This document shows positions 52,263-63,296 of a stretch of DNA of 64,000 bases, piece after piece (positions within the stretch are counted from its first letter, which is position 1; each line of letters starts with the position of its first letter). Where the stretch lies: positions 62,001-126,000 of the forward strand of contig NZ_JALJVY010000004.1 of the NCBI RefSeq assembly GCF_024168485.1, read 5' to 3'. Made by a program: the position numbers and the translations under genes. Origin of the DNA: Sphingobium sp. OAS761 (GTDB taxonomy: Bacteria > Pseudomonadota > Alphaproteobacteria > Sphingomonadales > Sphingomonadaceae). The notes beneath the pieces were generated by a model, which saw nothing but the letters and a program-made list of their open reading frames with translations, searched no databases and was not told the DNA's origin.

Positions 52263-54290
52263 TTAGGCAAGGTTGAAGCCGGTGACGGCTAGATCGATCA
52301 GCTTGATCCCCACAAATGGCGCGACGAGCCCGCCCAAACCATAAACCGCAAGATTGCGGGCCAGCAGCGGCCCGGCCGGCATTGGGCGATAGCGGACACC
52401 CTTAAGAGCCAGCGGAACGAGAAGCGGAATGATGATCGCATTAAAAATGATCGCCGACAGCACTGCGCTTTCGGGCGTGCCGAGCCCCATGACGTTGAGC
52501 ACGCCGAGGCCCGGATAAAGCGCGACGAATATGGCAGGGATGATCGCGAAATATTTGGCGAGGTCGTTGGCGACGGAGAACGTCGTCAGCGCGCCGCGCG
52601 TCATCAGGAGCTGCTTGCCGAGGCCGACTATCTCGATCAGCTTGGTCGGGTCGCTGTCGAGATCGACCATGTTTCCGGCTTCGCGTGCTGCCTGGGTGCC
52701 GGTGTTCATCGCCACGCCGACATCGGCCTGGGCAAGCGCTGGAGCATCGTTGGTGCCGTCACCGCACATGGCGACGAGTCGGCCCTCGGCCTGTTCCCGG
52801 CGGATCAGTGCGAGCTTGTCCTCTGGCGTCGCCTGGGCGAGAAAATCGTCCACCCCGGCCTCGGCCGCGATGGCGGCAGCGGTGAGCGGATTGTCGCCCG
52901 TTATCATCACGGTGCGGATGCCCATCTTGCGCAGTTCGCCGAAGCGGTCGCGGACGCCCGCCTTAACCACGTCCTTGAGATGGATAGCGCCCAACAGCCG
53001 GCCATCCCGAACCACCGCCAGCGGCGTGCCGCCGGACCGCGCGATCTCGTCGGTGATACGGCGCAGTTCCTCGGCAGCAGGACCATCGGCTGTTTCACCA
53101 CCAGCGCGGAGCACCGAATCCACCGCTCCTTTTTGGATGAGGGTTCCGGAGACGCGAACGCCGGAAAGGCGTGTCTGTGCTGAAAAGGCGATGACGTCGG
53201 ACCCGACCGGCAACGTATCAACCCTGAGCGCATGGTGCTCGCGCGCTAGTGTGACGATCGAACGGCCCTCCGGCGTTTCGTCGGCCAGGCTGGATAGCAA
53301 CGCAGCCTCCGCCAGCGTGTCGATATCCACTCCTGTGAGCGGCTTGAACTCGCTCGCCTGGCGGTCGCCGATGGTGATCGTGCCTGTCTTGTCGAGCAGG
53401 AGCACGTCGACATCGCCCGCTGCCTCGACCGCGCGACCGGACTTGGCGAGGACGTTAAAACGGACCAGCCGGTCCATTCCGGCAATGCCGATGGCGGACA
53501 GCAGTGCGGCGATCGTGGTGGGAATGAGCGTGATGAGCAGCGCGGCCAACAGGGCGACCGGCACCGAACCGCCTGCGTAGGCCGCGAAGCCGGGGATGGT
53601 CGCGACAGCGATGAGGAAGATGATAGTGAGACCCACCAACAAGATAGTCAGGGCCACTTCGTTGGGCGTCTTGCGGCGTTCCGCGCCTTCGACCAGTGCG
53701 ATCATCCTGTCCAGGAAGCCCTGGCCCGGTTCTGCCGTCACCCGCACCTTGATCCGGTCGGAGATCACGCGCGTGCCTGCGGTCACGGCCGAGCGATCAC
53801 CGCCGGCCTCGCGGATGACGGGCGCACTCTCGCCGGTGATGGCGGCCTCGTTAACCGATGCGACACCCTCCATCACCTCACCATCGGCAGGGATGAGATC
53901 GCCCGTCTCGACCAGGACGATTTCGCCTTTCTCCAACCTGCTGGCCGGCACGATCTCATAGGTGTCGCCCACGCCCAACATCAGCTTCGCCTTAAGCTCC
54001 GCCTTGGTCGCCCGGAGGGAGGCAGCCTGTGCGCGTCCGCGCCCCTCTGCCAAGGCTTCCGCGAAAGTCCCGAACAGAACCGTCAGCCACAGCCAGATGA
54101 CCAGCTGGACCTGGAACCCGATCGACAGACCGGGCTCGCCGAGGATGAGCAGCAGGGTGAGCAGCAATGCGACGCAGGCGGTCACGAACATGACCGGATT
54201 GCGGATCAGCTCGCACGGATTGAGTTTGCGGAAGGCGTCGCGGCCCGCTTGAAGCACCAGCGCGGCGCTGAACATGGAAGTGGAAGCCAT
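52263..54290 (-). CDS. kdpB: KdpB, P-type ATPase subunit
   Basis: Protein of 675 residues. [20 protein letters not shown] (TGES), [17 protein letters not shown] (phosphorylated Asp), [20 protein letters not shown] and [20 protein letters not shown] are all intact. It hydrolyses ATP to drive potassium import through KdpA. Standard length; 11 bases after kdpA. Confidence 0.96.
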   Translation of the reverse strand: MASTSMFSAALVLQAGRDAFRKLNPCELIRNPVMFVTACVALLLTLLLILGEPGLSIGFQVQLVIWLWLTVLFGTFAEALAEGRGRAQAASLRATKAELKAKLMLGVGDTYEIVPASRLEKGEIVLVETGDLIPADGEVMEGVASVNEAAITGESAPVIREAGGDRSAVTAGTRVISDRIKVRVTAEPGQGFLDRMIALVEGAERRKTPNEVALTILLVGLTIIFLIAVATIPGFAAYAGGSVPVALLAALLITLIPTTIAALLSAIGIAGMDRLVRFNVLAKSGRAVEAAGDVDVLLLDKTGTITIGDRQASEFKPLTGVDIDTLAEAALLSSLADETPEGRSIVTLAREHHALRVDTLPVGSDVIAFSAQTRLSGVRVSGTLIQKGAVDSVLRAGGETADGPAAEELRRITDEIARSGGTPLAVVRDGRLLGAIHLKDVVKAGVRDRFGELRKMGIRTVMITGDNPLTAAAIAAEAGVDDFLAQATPEDKLALIRREQAEGRLVAMCGDGTNDAPALAQADVGVAMNTGTQAAREAGNMVDLDSDPTKLIEIVGLGKQLLMTRGALTTFSVANDLAKYFAIIPAIFVALYPGLGVLNVMGLGTPESAVLSAIIFNAIIIPLLVPLALKGVRYRPMPAGPLLARNLAVYGLGGLVAPFVGIKLIDLAVTGFNLA

Positions 54291-54301
54291 GATTGCGTCC
54301 C

Positions 54302-56005
54302 TTAGAAGAGCTTGCCCTGGACCATCGCCAGGTGATCGGCGATCGGACCAAGAGCCAGGCTAGGCAGGAAGGTCAGCCCGCCGAGGATGAGGATTATGCC
54401 GACAAGCAGGCCGATCCACAGACCGCCCGTGGTCGGGAACGAGCCGCTGGTGGCGGGCGTGTAGCGCTTGGCAGCCAGGCTGCCGGCGATCGCCAACACC
54501 GGCACGATCACGAAGAAGCGACCCAGCCACATCGCGATACCGATCAGTCCGTTGTAGAAGGGCGTCCCCGCCGTCAGGCCGGCGAAGGCGGATCCATTGT
54601 TTCCCGCTCCCGACGTGAAGGCATAGAGTATTTCCGAGAAGCCGTGCGGTCCCTTGTTGAGCGGACCCGCAAGCCCTGCCGGCAGTACGCTTGCCAGCGC
54701 GGTCATGCCTAGGATGACAAGGGGCGGGACGGCGATCGCCAGGATTGCGAGCTTGACTTCGCGCGCTTCGATCTTCTTGCCGACATATTCGGGCGTGCGG
54801 CCGACCATCAGGCCTGCGACGAAAACCGCGAGGATGGCGAACAGCAGAAAGCCGTAAATGCCCGCGCCGACGCCGCCGACGATAACTTCGCCAAGCTGCA
54901 TGTTGAACAGCGGCACCATTCCGCCCAGCGGCATGAAGCTGTCGTGCATGGCGTTTACCGCCCCGCAGGACGCGGCCGTGGTGATGACCGCGAAAAGCGC
55001 GGAGGCGGCGATGCCGAAGCGCGTTTCCTTGCCCTCCATGTTGCCGCCGGTCGTGCCGAGGCCATGAAGAAGCGGATTGCCCGCCGCCTCCTGCCAGTAG
55101 GTGAAGGCTGTGCCCAGGAGGAACAAAAACAGCATGGCCGCCAGAATGGTCCAGCCCTGCCGCGTGTCGCCGACCGCCTTGCCGAAGCACCAAGTGAGGC
55201 CGACGCCGATCGCGAAGATCGAAAGCATCTGGACGAAGTTGGTGAGCGCGGTCGGGTTCTCGAACGGATGCGCGCTATTGGCGTTGAAGAAGCCGCCGCC
55301 GTTGGTGCCCAGCATCTTGATGGCTTCCTGGCTGGCGACCGGCCCCAGCGCGATCGTCTGGCGTGCGCCTTCCAGGGTTGTGGCATCGACCGATGCAGCC
55401 AGGGTCTGAGGCACGCCGCTGGCGATCAGGAAGATCGCATAGACCGCACAAATCGGCAGCAGCAGATAGAGCGTCACGCGGGTCATGTCGGCCCAAAAAT
55501 TGCCGACGCCTTTCACCTCTTTGCGAGCGAATCCCCGGAAGAGCGCAAAGGCGATGGCGATACCCGTGGCCGACGACAGGAAGTTGTGAATGGCAAGGCC
55601 CAGCATCTGGCTGAGGTTCGAAAGCGTCGCCTCGCCGGAATACCACTGCCAGTTGGTGTTGGTCGTGAAGCTGACGGCGGTGTTGAACGCCCCGTCGGCA
55701 TTCATCCCCGAAAATTCGCGCGAATTGAGCGGTAGTACGCCCTGCAATCGCAGTACCAGGTACGTCAGCAGAAGTAGAGCCACGTTGAACAGGAGCATGT
55801 GGACGGCGTAGCGTCGCCATCCCTGTTCCTCGTCGGGATCGATGCCGGCCAGTCGGTAGAAACCGTGCTCGACCGGCCCGAGGACACGGTGCAACGGCGT
55901 CGTGCGCCCCTCGTAAAGCGCGAAGAGCCACATGCCCATCGGCTTCGCCAGTGCGGTGGTCATGGCGACGAACAGCAGGATCAGTGCCCAGCCTTGATAG
56001 GTCAT
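54302..56005 (-). CDS. kdpA: KdpA, potassium-translocating subunit
   Basis: Protein of 567 residues with about ten helices and the four pore-type loops: [52 protein letters not shown] and [20 protein letters not shown]. These are the selectivity-filter motifs of KdpA. Starts 15 bases after kdpF. Confidence 0.96.
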   Translation of the reverse strand: MTYQGWALILLFVAMTTALAKPMGMWLFALYEGRTTPLHRVLGPVEHGFYRLAGIDPDEEQGWRRYAVHMLLFNVALLLLTYLVLRLQGVLPLNSREFSGMNADGAFNTAVSFTTNTNWQWYSGEATLSNLSQMLGLAIHNFLSSATGIAIAFALFRGFARKEVKGVGNFWADMTRVTLYLLLPICAVYAIFLIASGVPQTLAASVDATTLEGARQTIALGPVASQEAIKMLGTNGGGFFNANSAHPFENPTALTNFVQMLSIFAIGVGLTWCFGKAVGDTRQGWTILAAMLFLFLLGTAFTYWQEAAGNPLLHGLGTTGGNMEGKETRFGIAASALFAVITTAASCGAVNAMHDSFMPLGGMVPLFNMQLGEVIVGGVGAGIYGFLLFAILAVFVAGLMVGRTPEYVGKKIEAREVKLAILAIAVPPLVILGMTALASVLPAGLAGPLNKGPHGFSEILYAFTSGAGNNGSAFAGLTAGTPFYNGLIGIAMWLGRFFVIVPVLAIAGSLAAKRYTPATSGSFPTTGGLWIGLLVGIILILGGLTFLPSLALGPIADHLAMVQGKLF

Positions 56006-56020
56006 AGGAGATGCCTTCGA

Positions 56021-56110
56021 TCAGAAGCGCTCGGGCCGCAACAGGGCGACCACGAGATAGACAAGCAGGGCGACCACGACCGGGCCGGCGATGAGCAACG
56101 ATGAGGGCAT
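56021..56110 (-). CDS. kdpF: KdpF small subunit
   Basis: A 29-residue single-helix peptide (MPSSLLIAGPVVVALLVYLV, ending LLRPERF). The LLRPE(R/K)F end is the KdpF signature. It lies directly before kdpA, as in E. coli, and stabilises the complex. Confidence 0.9.
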   Translation of the reverse strand: MPSSLLIAGPVVVALLVYLVVALLRPERF

Positions 56111-56114
56111 GGCG

Positions 56115-56198
56115 TCAGGCTCCCTCGCACAGCCGTGCGTAAGCGAGAGTGAGCCCTACGAGACCTAAGATGAGGCCGAGCCAGAGGAGATCGGACAT
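56115..56198 (-). CDS. small membrane peptide upstream of kdpF
   Basis: A 27-residue peptide (MSDLLWLGLILGLVGLTLAY, ending ARLCEGA) with one helix. It precedes kdpF by 4 bases and would be the first gene of the operon. It resembles the short potassium-related peptides often found at this position in alphaproteobacteria; function unknown. Confidence 0.65.
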   Translation of the reverse strand: MSDLLWLGLILGLVGLTLAYARLCEGA

Positions 56199-56261
56199 GG
56201 TGCATCCTTGCACAGGCGACGTTCCTGAATTGGACCGTCCCGCAGCAGATAGGAGCGACCC

Positions 56262-56311
56262 GCATTAATTTTCGCGGGCGAAAACCGGCACCGGCATTAA
56301 ATCGGCATTAA
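56262..56311. promoter_or_regulatory. GCATTAA direct repeats in the kdp divergent spacer, putative KdpE site
   Basis: CGGCATTAA occurs at 56292-56300 and 56303-56311, an exact 11-bp period, with a third GCATTAA at 56262-56268. Tandem repeats of about 11 bp are how OmpR-family regulators bind. The spacer separates kdpF-side genes from kdpD. Confidence 0.5.
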
Positions 56312-56362
56312 GTCGAAGTTCAATGTTTGGCGTCCGATCTGTCGGCAGGCTAAGCACATGCG

Positions 56363-59044
56363 ATGGCAGATCGCGCGAGCCCTGAGAAACGTCCCTCTCC
56401 CGATGCCCTGCTGCGTCAGGCGCGCCGGGAAGAGCGCGGCCAGCTAAAGATTTTCCTCGGCGCGGCACCGGGGGTCGGCAAGACCTATGCGATGCTCGCG
56501 GAGGGCGCGGCGCTACTGGCCGAGGGAGACGATGTGGCCGTCGCGGTCGTGGAAACCCACGGCCGGGCGGAGACCGAAGCGCTGCTCCAACCCCTCGAGA
56601 TCATCCCACGCCGCCAGATCGAATATCACGGCCGAACGCTGACCGAGATGGCACTCGACGCCGTCTTGGCCCGCAAGCCCACGCTCGCACTGGTCGATGA
56701 ATATGCGCACACAAATGCCGAAGGGTGCCGGCATCCCAAGCGATGGCAAGATGTAGAGGAGCTCCTCGACGCCGGGATCAACGTCTTTACAACGCTGAAT
56801 ATCCAGCATGTCGAAAGCCTGAACGACATCGTCGCCAGCTTCACACGCGTCCGGGTGCGTGAGACGGTACCCGACAGCGTGTTCGAGAACGCCGAGATCC
56901 AGGTTGTGGACCTACCACCCGACGAGTTGATCGAACGGTTGAAGGAGGGAAAGGTCTATGTGCCCCATGAGGCGACCCGCGCACTCGGTCATTTCTTCTC
57001 GAAGCCCAATCTCTCGGCCCTGCGCGAGATGGCGCTTCGCCGCGCGGCGCTCAGTATCGACCGGCAAATGCTGCAGGATTTGGATGCTACGGCGCTGCAA
57101 GGCACGTTCGGTGCCGGCGAGCGGATACTCGTCGCCGTCAGCGAGCAGCCCGGAGCCGATGCCCTCGTCAGGAGCGCGAAGCGCCTTGCCGATGCCCTGC
57201 GCGCGCCTTGGATGGCCGTCCATATCGAGACACCGCGCAGCGAAGCCTTCGACGAGGATGCGCGCCGCCGGATCGCTGCTGCAATGGGGCTGGCGGCGAC
57301 ACTTGGTGCAACCATCGCGACCGTGCCGGCGGAAAGCGTCGTTGCCGGTCTGCGCAATCAGGTCGAAGGGATGCGGGCGACCCAGATCGTCATCGGCCGC
57401 TCGCGGCGGAGCTGGTGGTTTGAGTTGCGTCATGGCTCGATCGTCGAGGCAATCGTCCGGCATCTGCAGGGTGTCGCCGTTCATGTCATTCCGTTTCCCC
57501 CGGCGAAGGGCGATGCCGCACGGGGCCTGAAAGACCTTGTCAGCGGGTGGGGAAGCCCACGGGCATACGGCGTCATCACGTTGCTGCTCACGGTGACCAC
57601 CGGGCTGGCGGTCCTCGCCTTGCCCTGGATCGGAAACGGTGCGGTCGATCTTCTCTATCTCGTTCCGGTCATCATATCCGCGAGCCTGTACGGCCTGCGT
57701 CCGGGCCTGGTCGCGAGCCTCGCGGCCGCGCTGGCCTTCAACTTCTTCTTCCTCGTGCCGACATTCACTTTCACCATCACCGAGCCGCAAAGCGTGCTGA
57801 CGATGCTGATCCTGACGGCGGTCGCCGCTTTTACCAGCAACCTGGCCGGTAGGCTCCGAAACCGGGCCAGGATCGGCGTTCGAAGCGCCCAGGAAAGCGC
57901 GGCTCTTGCCGCTTTCTCGCAGGTTCTGGCCCGCGCGTCCGACCGTGAGGCGACAGCCAGATCAGTATGTGAAGAGGTAGCGCGCCTCTTGAACGTGCAG
58001 ACCATCCTCTTGGCGGACAAGGACGGATCGCTCCAGACGATCGCTGCGCAGCCCGAAGCCCCCAGCCTCGATCCTATCGATCGTGCCGCGGCCGATTGGG
58101 CTTGGAACCGGGGCGAACTCGCTGGCTGTGGCAGTTCCACATTGCCATCGGCGGATTGGCAGTTCCATCCGCTCAAGACGAGCTTAGGCGTGCTTGCCGT
58201 GCTGGGCCTTGCGCGCGACGATGGCCGCGACCCAGTACCGGCAGATCGCGCCGTGCTGCTTTCTACGCTGGTCGGCCAGGCTGCCCTGGCGCATGAACGG
58301 CTGCATCTGGAGGACGAGATGCGCGGCATGTCGGTCTTGAAAGAACGCGATCGGCTGCGTGCTGCACTGCTCTCGTCGATCGGTCACGACCTGCGCACAC
58401 CGCTAACCGGCGTCACGAGCGCGATCGAGGCGATCCGGGCCGAACATCCCGACGCGGCGGCGCTGCCCCTTGCGCGCGCGGAGCTTGCACGGCTTAGGCG
58501 ATTCCTGGATAATCTGGTTGATATGGTCCGGCTCGATGCCGGCGCGCTGAAGCTGACCCCCGAACCGATAGACCTGACTGACGCGGCCGCCAGCGCGGTT
58601 CATGACCTGAAGGAAACGCTGCGCGGGCATCACATCGATTTTCAGGTCCCGCCGGACCTGCCGTTAGTGCGAGCGGATGCACGCCTGCTTCATCACATTC
58701 TCATTAACCTGCTCGCGAATGCGGTCCAGCACGGAGGCAACGATGGACCTATTACGCTAGGCGCCAAGCGTACGTCCGACGCCGTATTGCTTATCGTGCG
58801 AGATTCCGGCCCTGGCCTCGAACCTGGAACAGAGGCAACGATCTTCGAGACATTCACGCAAGGCTCCGGTGGCGATCGTCATGGCGGCAGCGGCCTGGGG
58901 CTCGCTATCGTCAAAGGCTTCGCAGAGGCGCTGGGGCTCACTGTGACGGCCGCCAATCATCCTGACAGCGGTGCCCAATTCACTCTGACCTTCGGACCCG
59001 CAAACGTCGTGTCATCCGGGCAGGATGAAGAGAGTAGCCCCTAG
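56363..59044 (+). CDS. kdpD: KdpD, potassium-sensing histidine kinase
   Basis: Protein of 893 residues: KdpD N-terminal domain with Walker A (GAAPGVGKTYAMLAEG) and VDEYAHTNAEGCRHPKRWQD; Usp-like domain (RILVAVSEQPGADALVRSAK); four helices (YGVITLLLTVTTGLAVLALP onward); GAF-like part; HisKA with phospho-His in SSIGHDLRTPLTGV; and ATPase (LINLLANAVQHGG; GSGLGLAIVKGFAEAL). Full length. It is divergent from kdpFABC-kdpE, so sensor and regulator are in separate transcripts. Confidence 0.95.
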   Translation: MADRASPEKRPSPDALLRQARREERGQLKIFLGAAPGVGKTYAMLAEGAALLAEGDDVAVAVVETHGRAETEALLQPLEIIPRRQIEYHGRTLTEMALDAVLARKPTLALVDEYAHTNAEGCRHPKRWQDVEELLDAGINVFTTLNIQHVESLNDIVASFTRVRVRETVPDSVFENAEIQVVDLPPDELIERLKEGKVYVPHEATRALGHFFSKPNLSALREMALRRAALSIDRQMLQDLDATALQGTFGAGERILVAVSEQPGADALVRSAKRLADALRAPWMAVHIETPRSEAFDEDARRRIAAAMGLAATLGATIATVPAESVVAGLRNQVEGMRATQIVIGRSRRSWWFELRHGSIVEAIVRHLQGVAVHVIPFPPAKGDAARGLKDLVSGWGSPRAYGVITLLLTVTTGLAVLALPWIGNGAVDLLYLVPVIISASLYGLRPGLVASLAAALAFNFFFLVPTFTFTITEPQSVLTMLILTAVAAFTSNLAGRLRNRARIGVRSAQESAALAAFSQVLARASDREATARSVCEEVARLLNVQTILLADKDGSLQTIAAQPEAPSLDPIDRAAADWAWNRGELAGCGSSTLPSADWQFHPLKTSLGVLAVLGLARDDGRDPVPADRAVLLSTLVGQAALAHERLHLEDEMRGMSVLKERDRLRAALLSSIGHDLRTPLTGVTSAIEAIRAEHPDAAALPLARAELARLRRFLDNLVDMVRLDAGALKLTPEPIDLTDAAASAVHDLKETLRGHHIDFQVPPDLPLVRADARLLHHILINLLANAVQHGGNDGPITLGAKRTSDAVLLIVRDSGPGLEPGTEATIFETFTQGSGGDRHGGSGLGLAIVKGFAEALGLTVTAANHPDSGAQFTLTFGPANVVSSGQDEESSP

Positions 59045-59403
59045 TTTTCCAGACGCCTTCCGCTTTCAAAATCTGCTGCCGTTCGAACTCGTCGGGCGAC
59101 GGCATCCCGTTCCTTCTTCACTACGACGAAGCCCCACCCCTCCATAATTCACCACCTCAAATCTGTGCCATTGGCGTTGACGGCGGACAGTCTCCATTTG
59201 TTCGGGTAATGTCCGGACCGTTTGGTTGTTTCAGCAAACCCCTCCCGATATGATCCGAACGGATGCCGCTGCTGCCCGTTCCTCATCCCGTTGCAAAGCG
59301 GGCGACCATGCGACGGGTGGAATTATCGTCATGCCGAAACGGTCAACAATCCGCCGGAACCCTTGCAATCCCCTGCCGTTCTTGCCTGAGAAAGGAGCGG
59401 AAG
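59045..59403. other. intergenic stretch between kdpD and ku
   Basis: No supported gene. A 34-codon minus-strand frame at 59041-59145 has no recognisable product. The last bases hold the ku ribosome site (GAAAGGAGCGG). Confidence 0.4.
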
Positions 59404-60267
59404 ATGGCGGCACGCGCATATTGGCAGGGCCAGATAAGGCTGGCGCTCGTTTCGATCCCGGTGGAAATCTATCCGGCGGTGAAAAGCGGAGCGTCGATCA
59501 GCTTCCGCCAGATCCACGAGCCGTCGGGAAAGCCCGTCAAATATGAGAAAGTCGTCCCCGGCATCGGCCCGGTTGACCGCGACGAAATCCTCAAAGGCTA
59601 TGAGATCGGCAAGGGCAATTACGTCCTGCTGGAAGAAGACGAGATCGAGGCGGTGAAGCTCGAAAGCAAGCGCACGCTAGAGCTCGTGCAGTTCGTCGAT
59701 GCCGACGAGATCGACGTCCTTTATTATGAAAAACCCTATTATGTCGTTCCCGCCGACGATCTGGCTGAGGAAGCCTATATCGTCCTGCGCGAGGCGCTTC
59801 GCAAAGCGCGGAAGGTCGGGGTTGGGCAACTGTCCGTCCGTGGGAGCGAACAGCTCGTCAGCCTCAAGCCTTGCGGGCGCGGTCTAGTCCTCGAAATCCT
59901 GCGTTATGCGGACGAGGTCAACAAGGCCGCGAATTATTTCCGGTCGATCGGTGATGCCAAGCCCGACAAGGAACTGCTCGATTTGGCGGGAACGCTGATC
60001 GAGAAAAAAAGCGCGCCCTTTGAAGCGGACGAATTTCACGATCGCTATATCGACGCGCTCAAGGGGCTCATCGAAAAGAAGACCAAGGCCAAGGGCAAGC
60101 GCGTAATCGAGGAGGTCGAGGAACCTGCCGCCCAGCGTGGCTCCAATGTCATCGACCTGATGGCCGCGCTCAAGCAATCGGTCGAGGGCAAAACATCGTC
60201 ATCGGCTAAAGGCAAGGCCTCCTCCTCCGCCGCCGCCAAAGCGCCACGGAAGCGCAAAAGCGCCTGA
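59404..60267 (+). CDS. ku: Ku, DNA end-binding protein of non-homologous end joining
   Basis: Protein of 287 residues: MAARAYWQGQIRLALVSIPV, SISFRQIHEPSGKPVKYEKV, GYEIGKGNYVLLEEDEIEAV and LLDLAGTLIEKKSAPFEADE are classic bacterial Ku core motifs. The Lys/Ser/Ala-rich tail (KASSSAAAKAPRKRKSA) binds DNA in relatives. ATG 59404 follows AGGAGCGG. It loads on double-strand breaks and recruits LigD, whose gene follows. Confidence 0.95.
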   Translation: MAARAYWQGQIRLALVSIPVEIYPAVKSGASISFRQIHEPSGKPVKYEKVVPGIGPVDRDEILKGYEIGKGNYVLLEEDEIEAVKLESKRTLELVQFVDADEIDVLYYEKPYYVVPADDLAEEAYIVLREALRKARKVGVGQLSVRGSEQLVSLKPCGRGLVLEILRYADEVNKAANYFRSIGDAKPDKELLDLAGTLIEKKSAPFEADEFHDRYIDALKGLIEKKTKAKGKRVIEEVEEPAAQRGSNVIDLMAALKQSVEGKTSSSAKGKASSSAAAKAPRKRKSA

Positions 60268-60451
60268 TGGTCCTCAACCCGCCCATGGTGATCGGCCGGT
60301 CCGCTCGCGAGATCGCCTTGCGGCGCGGCGTCGCCACATTGGCCGGTCTCATCATGAGGTTCGATGGTGGCGATCGGGACGGCTGTCGCTACTTGCCTGC
60401 TGATCGTCATCGGCGGCTTGGAGTGCTGGTTGCCGGGGAAGGAGCGCAGCC

Positions 60452-62971
60452 GTGACGGCGACAGATCTGCTGGCCGACTATAACCGCAAGCGTGACTTCA
60501 AGCGCACGCGCGAGCCTGCCGGTAAGGCGGGCAAGGGAAAGGGCAATCTCTTCATTGTCCAGAAGCATGATGCGACACGGCTCCATTACGATTTCCGGCT
60601 CGAAGTTGATGGCGTGCTCAAAAGCTGGGCGGTTACCCGGGGGCCCAGCGTCGACCCGGAGGATAAGCGCCTTGCCGTGCGCACGGAGGATCACCCGCTT
60701 TCCTATGCAGAATTCGAAGGGACCATTCCCAAGGACGAATATGGCGGGGGCACGGTAATGCTGTGGGATCGCGGGACATGGGCGCCGGTCGAGGGCAAGA
60801 ACGCGAAGGATATCGAGAAAGGCCATCTTCACTTCGTGCTCTACGGTAAGCGGATGAGGGGCGAGTGGCTGCTCGTCCGCATGAAGCCGCGCAAGGGCGA
60901 AAAGCGCGAGAACTGGCTGCTCCGCAAGATCGAAGACCAATATGCCGGCGGTAGCGACGATCTGGTGGGTACGGGTCTCACCAGCGTGTTGACGGGCCGC
61001 AGCATGACCGAAATCGCGGGCGATGAGAAGGGAACCCAGTCCCTTAAAGGCAAGAAGGGTGACAGCTTCGCCAAGGCCATGAATTCGGCGGCGCGGCACA
61101 ATGCAGACGTTTCGCGCAAACCGCGAAAGACGAAGGCGATCAAGCCGCCTGCCTTCAGAACACCGCAGCTCGCGACCTTGGTGGACAGCGTGCCGACCGG
61201 CAATGGCTGGTTCCACGAAATCAAGTTCGACGGCTATCGCTGCCTGATCGCGGTCGCGGGGAAAGACGTGAGGACCTACACCCGCTCGGGCCAGGACTGG
61301 AGCGGCAAATTCGGTCCGCTTTGCGAGGCGATGGCCGAACTCGATCTGCCGTCCTGCCTGATCGATGGCGAGATCACAGCCCCGGGAAGTGACGGGAACC
61401 CGAGCTTTTCCGCCTTGCAGGAAATGCTGAAGCGCGGACATGGCGCGCAGGGAAAGGACCGGCAGCTCGATTTTCATGCCTTCGATCTGCTGGAGCTCGA
61501 TGGGGAAGACCTCTCCCGACGCGGCAATCTGGAGCGCAAGGAAATGCTCGCCGCGTTGCTGGCCGATGCCCATCCGCCGATCTTTTTAGCCGATCATATC
61601 GTAGGGGATGGGGAGACACTATTCTCTGCAATGTGCTCGGCGGCGCAGGAGGGTATCATCTCGAAGCGTGCCGACGCGCCCTATCGCGGCTGGCGAACGC
61701 ATGACTGGCTCAAGGTAAAATGCACGCTGCGGCAGGAGTTCGTCATCATTGGGTGGCAGCCGAGCAAGGCGAAAGGGCGGCCCTTCGCATCGCTGCTTTT
61801 GGCGCAGCATGAAGGGAAGGCGCTGACGTATAAGGGCAAGGTCGGCACCGGATTCGATGCCGGGACGATGAGCGACATTGCGAAGAAACTGAATGGCCGT
61901 TCGCGCAAGACCCCGCCGCTGGAAACGCCGGTGGCCGAGACGCGCGGTGCGAAATGGGTGCGGCCCGATCTGGTGGCGGAGGTCGCCTTTGCCGAATTCA
62001 CCGCCGAGGGACGCGTGAGGCACGGGTCTTTCCTCGGGCTGCGCAACGACAAGGAAGCAGCGAATGTGAAACCGGAGAAAGCCGAAAAGGCGCCGTCGAA
62101 GCAGGATTGCGCGCAGGTCACAATTACCAGCCGTGACCGCATGATCTTCCCGGACGGCAATCTTACCAAGGGCGACCTCGCCGATTATTACCAGGCCATC
62201 GCACCGGTCATGCTTCGCCATGCCGCGCGCCGTCCGATCAGCCTCGTCCGCTGTCCGCAGGGCCGCGCGAAGAAATGCTTCTTCCAGAAACATGACAGCG
62301 GCAGTTTCGGCGAGCATGTCATGCATGTGCCTATCCGCGATAAGGATGGCGGCGTTGAGGAGTATCTCTATGTCGAGAAAGCAGCCGGTCTGCTCGCTTG
62401 TGTGCAGATGGGGACGATCGAATTTCACGGCTGGTGCGCGCATGTCGACGATGTCGAGGCGCCCGACCGGATGATCTTCGATCTCGATCCCGACGAAGGG
62501 CTCGACTTCGAGGACGTAAAAAAGGCGGCCTTCGACCTGCGGCGGCATCTTGCGGATATCGGCCTTGTCAGCTTTGCCATGCTTTCGGGCGGCAAGGGCG
62601 TGCATGTGATCGTACCGCTGACGCCGGGGCACGACTGGGAAGCCCACAAGGATTTCGCGCGCCGTTTCGCCGAAGCGTTGAGCTTGGCCGAACCCGACCG
62701 CTTCGTCGCGACGATGAGCAAGGCCAAGCGCAAGGGCAAGATCTTCATCGACTGGCTGCGCAATCAGCGGGGCGCCACAGCTGTCGTCCCTTATTCGGCC
62801 CGGGCCCGCGCCGATGCGCCCGTGGCTGCGCCGGTCGGCTGGGAAGAGTTGCGCGATATCGCAGCACCCACCCGCTTTACGATCCGCGATGGCGATGCGC
62901 TGTCCGAACGTGCGTCAGGCAAGGCGCTCAAAGGCTGGGGCGTTGTCGAGCAGCCTTTGCCGGGTTTCTGA
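60452..62971 (+). CDS. ligD: LigD, multifunctional DNA ligase
   Basis: Protein of 839 residues with three domains: 3'-phosphoesterase at about 35-150 (IVQKHDATRLHYDFRLEVDG; DEYGGGTVMLWD), ATP-dependent ligase at about 235-530 (FHEIKFDGYRCL with adenylated Lys258; LIDGEITAPG; EGIISKRADAPYRGWRTHDW), and polymerase/primase at about 550-839 (MIFDLDPDEGLDF with Asp677 and Asp679; FAMLSGGKGVHVIVPLTPG). GTG start after GGAAGGAG. Order PE-ligase-polymerase is that of Pseudomonas-type LigD. Confidence 0.95.
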   Translation: MTATDLLADYNRKRDFKRTREPAGKAGKGKGNLFIVQKHDATRLHYDFRLEVDGVLKSWAVTRGPSVDPEDKRLAVRTEDHPLSYAEFEGTIPKDEYGGGTVMLWDRGTWAPVEGKNAKDIEKGHLHFVLYGKRMRGEWLLVRMKPRKGEKRENWLLRKIEDQYAGGSDDLVGTGLTSVLTGRSMTEIAGDEKGTQSLKGKKGDSFAKAMNSAARHNADVSRKPRKTKAIKPPAFRTPQLATLVDSVPTGNGWFHEIKFDGYRCLIAVAGKDVRTYTRSGQDWSGKFGPLCEAMAELDLPSCLIDGEITAPGSDGNPSFSALQEMLKRGHGAQGKDRQLDFHAFDLLELDGEDLSRRGNLERKEMLAALLADAHPPIFLADHIVGDGETLFSAMCSAAQEGIISKRADAPYRGWRTHDWLKVKCTLRQEFVIIGWQPSKAKGRPFASLLLAQHEGKALTYKGKVGTGFDAGTMSDIAKKLNGRSRKTPPLETPVAETRGAKWVRPDLVAEVAFAEFTAEGRVRHGSFLGLRNDKEAANVKPEKAEKAPSKQDCAQVTITSRDRMIFPDGNLTKGDLADYYQAIAPVMLRHAARRPISLVRCPQGRAKKCFFQKHDSGSFGEHVMHVPIRDKDGGVEEYLYVEKAAGLLACVQMGTIEFHGWCAHVDDVEAPDRMIFDLDPDEGLDFEDVKKAAFDLRRHLADIGLVSFAMLSGGKGVHVIVPLTPGHDWEAHKDFARRFAEALSLAEPDRFVATMSKAKRKGKIFIDWLRNQRGATAVVPYSARARADAPVAAPVGWEELRDIAAPTRFTIRDGDALSERASGKALKGWGVVEQPLPGF

Positions 62972-62984
62972 AGTTGTTCGCTAC

Positions 62985-63150
62985 CTAAGGGGTGGAGGCT
63001 GCGCCCGCGCAGGAACCGATATCCCTTCTCTTCGCTCTGATGATGGCGCTGGCGAAGTAGGCCTCGGCCGGGGTCACGTTGTTCAGGCTCTTGTGGTTCG
63101 ATAGCAGCCAGGGCTTGTGCAGCACGGTAGCATTGTCGCAACCCGAAGCC
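62985..63150 (-). pseudogene. transposase C-terminal fragment (IS481/IS3-like rve end)
   Basis: On the minus strand about 55 codons read HKPWLLSNHKSLNNVTPAEA then YFAS, the closing segment of integrase-core transposases, ending at TAG 62985. No start or DDE residues remain, and frames are broken upstream. It lies 14 bases past ligD. No terminal inverted repeats were seen. Confidence 0.65.
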
Positions 63151-63296
63151 TTGAGCGAGATCCAGCGTATCGGTGAGTTGCTCGGCCCGTATGTTGGCGC
63201 ACAGCTTTCAGCGGATGATGTAGCGCGAATAATCGACCGGGAAACGTAACAACCAAAATCGGTCGAAAACGGAAACGGATGCGGCGCCTCCCGCTG

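Noticed and set aside
59041-59145. Minus-strand 34-codon frame after kdpD
   Set aside because: No ribosome site or similarity that I can recognise.
60267-60455. Open frame of 62 codons between ku and ligD, starting at the ku stop
   Set aside because: No recognisable product or ribosome site; probably spacer.
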